A stretch of DNA of 64,000 nt from the NCBI GenBank assembly GCA_028826165.1, contig JAPDFW010000130.1, positions 1 through 64,000 on the forward strand. Reading direction: 5' to 3'. Made by a program: the position numbers and the translations under genes. This stretch comes from Anaeramoeba ignava (taxonomy: Eukaryota > Metamonada > Anaeramoebidae). Numbering within the stretch: position 1 is the stretch's first letter; every line of letters begins with the position of its first letter. The notes under the pieces are model-generated. The model ran no database searches and was not told where the DNA came from. It worked only from the letters and a program-made list of their open reading frames with translations. This document shows, in pieces, positions 11,543-20,122 of the stretch.

Positions 11543-14500
11543 ATGGATGAAAGAGTTGAAACTTTTGCAAGTTTAACAAACACAAGTAAAACATTTGCAA
11601 CACAATATTTAAGTCGATTTGAATGGAATATAGAAGTAAAAAATTAAAATTCATTTATAAAATTAAAATTAAAATTAAAATTAAAATTAAAATTCATTTT
11701 GAAAATTAAAATTAAAATTAAAATTAAAATTCATTTTGAAATTAAAATTAAAATTAAAATTAAAATTAAAATTAAAATTAAAATTAAAATTCATTTAAAA
11801 TTAAAATTAAAATTAAAATTCATTTATAAAATTAAAATTCATTTTGAAAATTAAAATTAAAACTAAATTAAAATTAAAATTAAAATTAAAAATTAAAATT
11901 AAAATTAAAAATTAAAATTAAAATTAAAATTGAAATTAAAATTAAAATTAAAATTAAAATTAAAATTAAAATTCATTTTGAAAATTAAAATTAAAATTAA
12001 AAATTCATTTTGAAAATTAAAATTAAAATTAAAATTCATTTTGAAAATTAAAATTAAAATTAAAATTCATTTTGAAAATTAAAATTAAAATTAAAATTAA
12101 AATTAAAATTAAAATCAAAATTAAAATTAAAATTAGAATTAAAATTAAAATTAAAATTAAAATTAAAATTAAAATTAAAATTAAAATTAAAATTAAAATT
12201 CAAAATTAAAATTAAAATTAAAATTAAAATTAAAATTAAAATTAAAATTAAAATTTATATTAAAATTAAAATTAAAATTAAAATTAAAATTGAAAATTAA
12301 AATTCATTTTGAAAATTAAAATTCATTTTGAAAATTAAGTTCGCAGTAGAAGCTTTTTATCAAAATCAAGGAATAGAAACAATTGACGATTCACAAGAAA
12401 AAAAAAAAACTGAAACATTTCAAAAACAATCCATTATATGAATTAATTATGAAGAACGATATTGAAGCAATGAAGAAGAAAATAACAAGCAACGCTGAAG
12501 AGATACTAGAATATCAAGAAGAAGATGGGTCAAATCTTCTTCATTACGCAACAGAAAACTCACAATTAGATATGATTCGGTTACTTATTGAAAGTGGAAT
12601 AAAAATTGATTCACAAAATAAAAATGGGAAATCATCATTGCACATTGCTGTTCGAGGAAATATGTATGATGTTGTTGAACAGTTTATTGCATATAAAGCA
12701 GATATTAATATCCAAAACAAGGATGGATTCACCCCTTTGTTTATTGCTGTTCAATTTAATTTTTATAAAATTGCTGAATTGTTACTTAAAAATAATGCCA
12801 ATTTTCAAATTTTCACTCAAAAATTGGCCCCAATTCATCTTGCTGCAGCAAATAATAACCCTTCGTTAGTTGAATTGTTGATTCATTATGGTTCTGATCC
12901 TAATTTAATTTCTCAAGAAGGAAAAAATGCTTATCATTATACTCAATCTATTTTTGTTCAGAAAATATTACGTTCTAAAATGAATTCTAATAATTTTCCA
13001 AATTATTATAAAATGGATAATATTGAGATTATAAATGAAGAAATAAGTTTTTTAAATTCTTTAATTGAAACACAGACTTACAATTTTAATGAGACACAAA
13101 TTGAAGTAAAATTAAATTAAAATTCATTTTGAAAATTAAATTAAAATTAAAATTAAATTAAATTTAAAATTAAAATTAAATTAAAATTCTTTTGAAAATT
13201 CTTTTGAAAATTCATTTTGAAAATTCTTTTGAAAATTCAATAGAAATTCTTCCATTTAGCTTTAACAAACAGATACCCACAATTAATTCAAAAAATTCTC
13301 AAAATACTTGATTTACACAATTACAAAGACAAATACGATCAATCCTTATTACATTATACAGTTATTGAAAACAACAATTTTCTTTTAAAAATGATTCTAA
13401 ACAACAACGGAAACCCAAATATCATTGGGGCAAAGAAGCAAACCCCCCTTCACGTGGCAGCAGAACAAGGGAACCTTCCTGCAGTGATCATGCTTTTAAA
13501 ACAAGGAGCAAATTACAATGCAAAAGATTACAAAAATAGAGACCCTTTAAATTGCTCCAAATCACCGGCAACTCATTTTACTTTGTATTCAATCAATAAG
13601 ACATACGAAATTCGCAGAAGACAACAATCAATCAAGGAAATTCTTCACATTTTCATCTCGGAAATGCAGCCGTTTATTGACTCTTGGATCGATATCAACG
13701 ATCTCCAAATTGACAGGCAAATTGGAAAAGGAATTAATGGAATAAGTTATCTTGGAAAATGGAATTCAAAGGATGTTGTTATCAAAAATTTATCATGACC
13801 CAATCGAGGGTATGGTTGATGCAGAACAATTAGCGTTTAATCAACAAATAGAAAAAGTTGTGAAAATCAAAGGAAAAAAAACGCAAACAAACAAATCCAA
13901 TTTAAATGAAACGCAAGAAAAAATATTTACAGGAAAACGTTTTTTTGGATCGTTTTATGGATTTTTCATTCATTTCTCGGAAAACGATAAAATGCAATTT
14001 GCAACTGTGAGGAAATTATTATCCGCAAGGAAGTCTTCGAGATTTGATCGAAAAATACCAGTCGGAAAAAAGGATCTTTGATTGGAAAACAATAATCAAT
14101 ATTCTTCAGACTGTTTCACAAGCAACTGAACTTTTTCACTCAGAAATTGGAACACTTGTTTTATCGATCAAGACACAGAACATCATGCTCACAACGAAGC
14201 CAAGCAAATATAAGATTGTGGATATTTTTTCAAAACCGCAAGAACCATATATCAAACTTTTTCACGGATCTTTGCACAGTTTTTTGGGAAATGGATCCGA
14301 TCTTTATTCTTTTGGAATACTCACTTGGGAATTGGTTACTTTTCAACTCCCTTTTTCTAATGTAAATGATCCCAATGGCTCAAAATATACTATCGATCAA
14401 ATGTCGAAGATTTATCAAAACTATATCTATAAATATCCCTATATTTTCGGTTCTGTTATAACCTCCATTATCTCACAATCTGTTAATGCTGGTGCTGTTT

Positions 14501-14934
14501 CTGGAATGTCAGTTATTCTCCAAATTTTAGCTTATGGAGAAAGTCAACTTATGTCTTCTCAAAATACAAATCAAAATCAAAATGAAAATGAAAATGAAAA
14601 ATTCGAAAATTTAAAACTTCCTGAAATTATCCAAAAAAATGACAGTCCGTTGATTTTTATTACAAAAGAATTGATCCACAAACTTGAAAGGCTCAAAAAT
14701 ATTCCAGATTGTTTAAAACAAGTTGAATTTGTTCTGAAGGAATTTTTCTTTAAAAGTTTCTTTTGTTTTTCAACAAAAATTGAAAGAGAGGAAGATCATA
14801 TTTTTTTATCTGTTCAAACTATTTTAGAAACATTAGGTTGGTCTCCTTTACTTTCCAGATTTGATGAATCAATAAATGAAATTGAAGTTGAAAATTTAAT
14901 TGAAGTTTTTCAAAGTTTGATTGAAGGAGATTAA
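11543..14934 (+). CDS. UBA-like, ankyrin-repeat, TKL-type pseudokinase fusion protein (frameshifted)
   Basis: Exons are 11543-11635, 12340-13105 and 13244-14934. The N-terminus (MDERVETFASLTN..., spliced to FAVEAFYQNQG) resembles the UBA-like domain of p47/UBX proteins. About seven ankyrin repeats follow, with clear TPLH-type cores. A TKL-like kinase fold comes next, with glycine loop 'IGKGINGISYLGKW', lysine 'VVIK', 'YYPQGSLRDLIEKY' and a C-lobe 'GSDLYSFGILTWEL'. The catalytic HRD aspartate position reads 'VLSIKTQN' and DFG reads 'VDIFS', so phosphotransfer is unlikely and this is predicted to be a pseudokinase. Three single-base shifts lie at homopolymers: the A12 run near 12400, AAAAA near 13785 and AAATT near 14015. 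Bridging them gives one continuous protein of about 830 residues. They may be read errors or decay. A role in ubiquitin-linked scaffolding is a guess from the domains. Confidence 0.72.
11636..12339 (+). repeat. Intron 1 of the ankyrin-pseudokinase gene, AAAATT hexamer repeat
   Basis: A 704-nt GT-AG intron (GAA|GTAAAA ... TTAAG|TTCGCAG) composed of AAAATT hexamers with periodic CATTTTGAAAATT interruptions. Splicing it out joins two halves of the UBA-like domain in phase 0. Confidence 0.85.
13106..13243 (+). other. Intron 2 of the ankyrin-pseudokinase gene
   Basis: A 138-nt intron with donor GAA|GTAAAA and acceptor TTCAATAG|AAATTC. It joins 'ETQIE' to 'KFFHLALTNRYPQ' in phase 0 and restores an ankyrin helix. 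Its content repeats the AAAATT and TTTTGAAAATTC words of intron 1. Confidence 0.75.
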
Positions 14935-15026
14935 AAAACAAAAACAACAACAAAATTTTTTTGATTTTAAATTCATTTTTTTTCATTTTTTTCTAAACAA
15001 AATTAAACAAAACAAATATAAAAAAA

Positions 15027-15057
<31 letters not shown>

Positions 15058-15062
15058 TTATT

Positions 15063-15166
15063 AATTTTTGAGTAATGATGAGAGGAATAGTAAAAAAAAT
15101 TGTTTTAAACTGAATTTCATCTTTTATTGATGAAAATGCTATTAGCCCCAACTGAACTCAAAAATT
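15063..15166 (+). ncRNA. C/D box small nucleolar RNA
   Basis: This is a 104-nt unique island between two repeat-flanked genes with every landmark of a box C/D snoRNA in order. Box C ATGATGA is at 15075-15081, D' CTGA at 15110-15113, C'-like TTGATGA at 15127-15133 and box D CTGA at 15152-15155. The flanks form a perfect 11-bp terminal stem, AATTTTTGAGT at 15063-15073 pairing with ACTCAAAAATT at 15156-15166. The likely guide is the stretch ending at 15151 (GCTATTAGCCCCAA) upstream of box D, and/or the AT-rich stretch before D'. This class directs 2'-O-methylation of rRNA or snRNA; I cannot name the target. It lies downstream of the ankyrin-pseudokinase stop and is not obviously intronic. Confidence 0.85.
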
Positions 15167-15175
15167 AAAAAAAGA

Positions 15176-15915
15176 ATAAAAAATTGAATTGAATTAAATT
15201 GAATTGAATTGAATTGAATTAAATTGAATATTGAATTAAATTGAATATTAAATTAAATTGAATATTAAATTAAATATTGAATTGAATATTAAATATTGAA
15301 TTGAATTGAATTAAATTGAAATGAATATTGAATTAAATATTGAATTGAATTAAATATTAAATTGAATTAAATATTAAATTGAATTAAATTGAATTGAAAT
15401 GAATTGAATTGAATATTGAATATTGAATTGAATATTAAATTAAATTGAATTAAATATTGAATATTGAATTGAATTAAATATTAAATTGAATTAAATATTG
15501 AATATTGAATTAAATATTAAATATTAAATTAAATATTGAATTAAATTGAATATTAAATATTGAATTAAATATTGAATTAAATTGAATTAAATTGAATATT
15601 AAATTAAATATTAAATATTGAATTGAATTAAATTGAATTAAATTGAATTGAATTGAATTGAATTGAATTAAATATTGAATTAAATATTGAATTGAATATT
15701 AAATTGAATATTGAATTAAATTAATATTAAATTGAATATTAAATTAAATTGAATTGAATTAAATATTAAATTAAAAAAAGAATAAAAAATTGAATTAAAT
15801 ATAAAAAATTGAATTGAATTAAATTAAATTGAATATTAAATTAAATTGAATATTAAATTAAATTGAATATTAAATTAAATTGAATATTAAATTAAATTGA
15901 ATATTAAATTAAAAT
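15176..15915. repeat. GAATT/AAATATT simple repeat in convergent spacer
   Basis: A tract of short words ATTGAATT, AAATATT and AAATTGAATATT between the ends of two convergent genes. It starts directly after the snoRNA. No coding signal is seen. Confidence 0.88.
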
Positions 15916-15923
15916 ATTTTTTT

Positions 15924-18900
15924 TCAATTCAATTCATTTGAATCTTTTTTCGGTAGAAAAGATCGTAAAATAGTTTCAAAAGATGAATCTTCGTGTAATT
16001 GATAAAAATCAGCAGCATTATCAAGTTCTTCCAAAACATCCAATGGAGTATCTGGATCAATTGAATCAAAATACATCCATTGAACCAGAATTTGAATAGC
16101 CTTTAAACTTTTTCCAGAATAATCCTGAACAGTAGAAGAAGGATCATTAACAGACTCAAACATATGAAGATACAAATCAGATCTTGCTGATAAAAGAAAC
16201 TTATGAATTTTGACAATTTGATCATCCACTTTTATTCCAAAATCTTTGCTTTCTTCATCCAAATAAAGCTGTTTTAATCCTAATAATAAACTATTTCTTG
16301 CTGATTTTTCACTTAAATCAATCCCATATTTTTCACATGTTTTGATGCTTTCTTCATTTTTGGGTTGTTCTCCTGAATAAACCCACTTTATAATCTCAAC
16401 AACTATATTATCATCTTCTATATCTTGAATTCCTTCAATAAATTTATCCATTTTTTCCTTATTCCCAATTCTTGCCAAAAGGAAGTGTTTATGACAAGGA
16501 AATGATTCATGTTTTGTCATGATTTTGAAATCGGTTAAAAATTTACTTGAATAAAAAGTTTCAAGTTCTTTGCAAATATTTCTAAAACTTAAAATGATTT
16601 TTTTTGTGTCTTCGTTTGCATTATTTGTTAGATCTTGTGAATTATAAAGAATATCAATAGGAGCTCCAGCAAGAATGATATCAATTAATCTATCTTTTTT
16701 TGACAAACGAGTTGCATTCCAAACAATTGGAACACACTAAATCAAAATATTTCAAAATATTCAAAATAATTAAAATATTTTAAATAATTAAAATAATTAA
16801 AATAATTAAAATAATTCAAATAATTAAAATAATTAAAATAATTAAAATAATTCAAATAATTAAAATAATTTAAATAATTCAAATAATTAAAATAATTTAA
16901 ATAATTAAAATAATTAAAATATTCAAAATAATTAAAATATTCAAAATAATCAAAATAATTAAAATAATTTAAATATTCCAAAATAATTAAAATAATTAAA
17001 ATATTCAAAAATAATTAAAATAATTAAAATAATCAAAATAATTAAAATAATCAAAATATTTCAAAATAATCAAAATAATCAAAATATTCAAAATAATTAA
17101 AATAATTCAAAATAATTAAAAATAATCAAAATAATTAAAATAATTAAAATATTCAAAAATAATTCAAAATAATTAAAATATTCAAAATATTTAAAATAAT
17201 TCAAAATATTTCAAATATTTAAAATAATTAAAATAATTAAAATATTTCAAAATAATTCAAAATAATTAAAATAATTAAAATAATTAAAATAATTAAAATA
17301 TTCAAAATAATTAAAATATTTCCAAAATAATTAAAATAATTAAAATAATTAAAATAATTAAAATAATTAAAAATAATTAAAATAATTCAAAATAATTAAA
17401 ATATTTAAAATAATTCAAAATATTCAAAATAATTAAAATAATTCAAAATAATTAAAATAATTAAAATAATTAAAATAATTAAAATAATTAAAATAATTCA
17501 AAATAATTAAAATATTTAAAATAATTCAAAATATTCAAAATAATTAAAATAATTCAAAATATTTCAAATAATTAAAATAATACTTACATCGCTTAACCAA
17601 AAATCAGCATGTTTCAATAATAATCTAAAAGAATCTCGAGGTGTTTTTTCTGAATACTGTTTTAATAGTATATGTAATGGTGTTTGATTCTACAAAAAAA
17701 TTTGTTTTGTTAATTTTCATTCAATTTAATTTAATTTTCTTTTAATTTACATCCTTTTTTTTTGGAATACAATTTTAATATCAATTTAAAAAAATTCGTG
17801 TTTGAATTCATCTTCTTTAAATTACTAACTGTTTAAATTCTATCTTAATAATCTTTTTTTCAATTATTTCTTTTTTTCAATTTTTTTACATTCTTTTTTT
17901 TTATTAAATTAATTTGATAAATTTCATTATAAAAAATTAAAATTACTAAATCATTCACTGAGAAACCCTTATCTAATAAAAATTCAATTTTGGTTTTTGA
18001 TGTTTCTCCTTCACAAGCTCTATGAAGAATTGTACTTCCCTTATTATTTAATCAAAATGATTATTATTATCACTATAAATATAAATCTTAAAAAAAAAAA
18101 GATTTTGTTTATTGATTTACTTTTCTAAAAATTTAATTTAATTTAAAAGAAAAAAAAAGAAATTATTTTTCCAATAAATTTCTTCTTTTTACTGAATCAA
18201 CTTGTTTCAAATTAACATTTGAAGAAATCAACTTTTTAATAATTGTTAAATCTTCACTTGAATTCATTGCATAATCTATTGCAACTTTTTTCTAATAATA
18301 AATCTTATTATTAAAGAAACTTTTTTTTTTTATTGAAAAGAAAATTTTTTCAAATCAAATTTACATGCTAAATTGAAAATATTTTATTCATTCTCTTTTC
18401 TAATATCTTAAAAAAGAATAAGAAATAAAACAAACATCCTAAATCCAAAAACAAATATATATAAATTAAATAATAAATTTTCATTCAAATTAAAGTTCCC
18501 TTTTTTTTACATTCTTTTGAATTTTTTTCATTAAAATTTATTCAAAAAAAAAACTCAATTTTAATTTAAAATACATGCTATAAAATATTATTTTGAAATT
18601 ATATTAATTTTCTTTTTGGATAAATAATTAAATGAATAAAATCAATACAAACTAAAAAAATAATAATAATAACAATAATATTTTTGGTTTTTTAGCATTA
18701 ATTAATTAATTAATTAATTCCAAAAAAAAATTTACAAGCTAAAAATAATTTAAATTAAATTGTCTTCCAAACAAAACAAAATATTTATATTTAAATTAAA
18801 TTCTACTTGCTAATAAAATGGAAAAAAATTTGATTTTGATATTTTTTTGATCAAAATAAAAGGAAAAACTTTTTCATTTTTGAAATCAAACATGCTAAAT

Positions 18901-19999
18901 TTTTTTTTTAGAAAAAGAATCAAAATTTTAGTTTTTTTACTTTATTTAATAAGAAAAAAAAAACATAAAATATTTACAATCTAAAAATAAAATTACTCCT
19001 CAATAAAAAATATTTTATCAAATAAAATATAAATTTATTTAAATTACATGCTAATTATTTATCCAAAAAGTAAAATCAAATGAAATCAAATGAATTTAAA
19101 TTTGAATTTAAAATTAAAATAATAATTTACAGTTGGGATATTTGGATCAGCTCCATTATCAAGTAAAAATTCTACAAGCGGAATATCTCCTTTTTGAATA
19201 GCAAAAATTAAAGGTGTAAAATTCTAAATTTTTTATAATATTTTTAATATTTTTAATATTTTTAATAATAAAACATTTACATCCTTTAAAAAGAAAAAAA
19301 AAAAGGGAATTATTTATAAAAATTAATGAAAAGGAAATATTTATCATTTACATACTAAATAATTTTAAAGTAATTTGTTTGTATTAATTTTTTTAAAAGA
19401 AGATTTTTATCTTTTCAAATTTACAATCTAAAACAAAAAGAAGAAAAAATAATTAAAAAATTTAATAAGAATAAAATTGTAATGATTTTTTACAGTCTAT
19501 AAAAACAATAAATTAAATTTAAATTTAATTCAAATTAGCTTTAAATTATCTTTATTACTCTCTTTATTAAAAGAAATATATAAAATTTAAATATTTTATA
19601 TTGAAAAATAATATTATTTACAGTCTAAAATTTTTTATAAAAATAAAAATAAAAATTAATTATAATTTTAATATAATTTTACTATTGGTAAATTTAAATC
19701 AGCTCCAATAGAAAAAAGATGTTTAATAATTTCTAAATCAATGTTTTCTTGTTTGCAAGCAAAAGCTAAAGGAGTAAATTTCTATTATAATTATAAAATT
19801 ATATAATTTAAATAAAATAATTTTAAATAAAAAGCAAATTTTTTTACATTCTAAATTTAAAAATTAAAATTTTAAAAATAATTCTAAATTAAATTGATTT
19901 TTTTTTTACATAAAGAATATTGATATTATCTTTATTAGCTTCTTCTTTAACTGATTTTAAATCGTTTTTTGTTATTGCTTCAAATAATTTTTCACTCAT
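15924..19999 (-). CDS. Ankyrin-BTB-BTB protein with arrays of single-codon exons
   Basis: Large exons, all phase 0: 19910-19999 (start ATG), 19683-19781, 19131-19223, 18193-18291, 17947-18039, 17588-17689 and 15924-16736. Each middle exon is one ankyrin repeat of 31-34 codons beginning two residues before the TPL position (KFTPL, NFTPL, KKVAI, GSTIL, NQTPL). The last exon carries two BTB/POZ domains ('FLTDFKIMTKHESFPCHKHFLL' region and 'KDFGIKVDDQIVKIHKFLL' region). Between the ankyrin exons lie 20 AG-NNN-GT sites plus one 4-nt site, listed separately, with introns of 54-84 nt. If all are used the protein has about 483 residues and 27 introns. BTB-ankyrin proteins typically act as adaptors, often for Cul3 ligases. 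The ankyrin-BTB call is firm; use of every micro-exon is inferred. Confidence 0.85.
16737..17587 (-). repeat. 851-nt intron of AAAATAATT repeat before the BTB exon
   Basis: Donor GAT|GTAAGT and acceptor GATTTAG|TGTGTT join 'FWLSD' to 'CVPIVWNATRL' in phase 0. The intron is an AAAATAATT array with AAAATATTC interruptions. It is the only repeat-filled intron of this gene, which otherwise has compact introns. Confidence 0.88.
17751..17892 (-). other. Micro-exon array D: three 3-nt exons (N, L, D)
   Basis: Triplets at 17890-17892 (AAT), 17826-17828 (TTA) and 17751-17753 (GAT) are each preceded by AG and followed by GTAA, with introns of 54, 61, 72 and 61 nt. Splicing gives 'SVNDL-N-L-D-NQTPLH'. 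That places seven residues between the ankyrin Asn and TPL, exactly the consensus spacing. This is the strongest single argument that the triplets are translated. Confidence 0.75.
18121..18124 (-). other. Candidate 4-nt micro-exon (AAAA), probably 3 nt
   Basis: TTTTTAG-AAAA-GTAAATC lies between the ankyrin exons ending 'QVDS' and starting 'GSTILH'. With AAA instead of AAAA the join reads 'VDS-K-GSTILH', a good ankyrin loop; the flanking introns would be 68 and 81 nt. The extra A is either a read error or a real frame break. Confidence 0.45.
18365..19050 (-). other. Micro-exon array C: ten 3-nt exons
   Basis: Triplets in transcript order: 19048-50 CAT, 18978-80 ATT, 18892-94 CAT, 18807-09 CAA, 18736-38 CTT, 18649-51 TTT, 18575-77 CAT, 18511-13 AAT, 18436-38 GAT and 18365-67 CAT. 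All are flanked by AG and GT, with introns of 61-84 nt. Together they would insert H-I-H-Q-L-F-H-N-D-H between 'ADPNIPT' and 'KKVAIDYA'. About two residues are expected for a canonical loop, so either the loop is extended or only some triplets are used per transcript. The CAT triplet recurs four times. Confidence 0.65.
19281..19624 (-). other. Micro-exon array B: six 3-nt exons
   Basis: Triplets in transcript order: 19622-24 ACT, 19559-61 AGA, 19494-96 ACT, 19425-27 ATT, 19352-54 TAT and 19281-83 GAT. Introns are 57-70 nt. They would encode T-R-T-I-Y-D between 'ADLNLPI' and 'NFTPLIFA'. This is longer than the consensus loop by about four residues. Confidence 0.7.
19848..19850 (-). other. Micro-exon A: single 3-nt exon (N)
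   Basis: AATTTAG-AAT-GTAAAAA lies between exon 1 (ending 'NINILY') and the first ankyrin exon ('KFTPLAFA'). The introns are 59 and 66 nt. The join reads LY-N-KFTPL in phase 0. Confidence 0.7.
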
Positions 20000-20122
20000 T
20001 TTTTTGTTTTGAAATTGAAATGAAAAAAATGAAAATAAAATTGTTTTATTAATTTAATTTGTTTTTTTTTTCTCTATCAAACAATTTTTTAAAAAGAAAA
20101 ATTAATAATTTCTTTTTCTTTT

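Noticed and set aside
18685..18720. ATTAATTAATTAATTAATTAATT run as a regulatory palindrome
   Set aside because: Short simple repeat inside a micro-intron; composition alone explains it.
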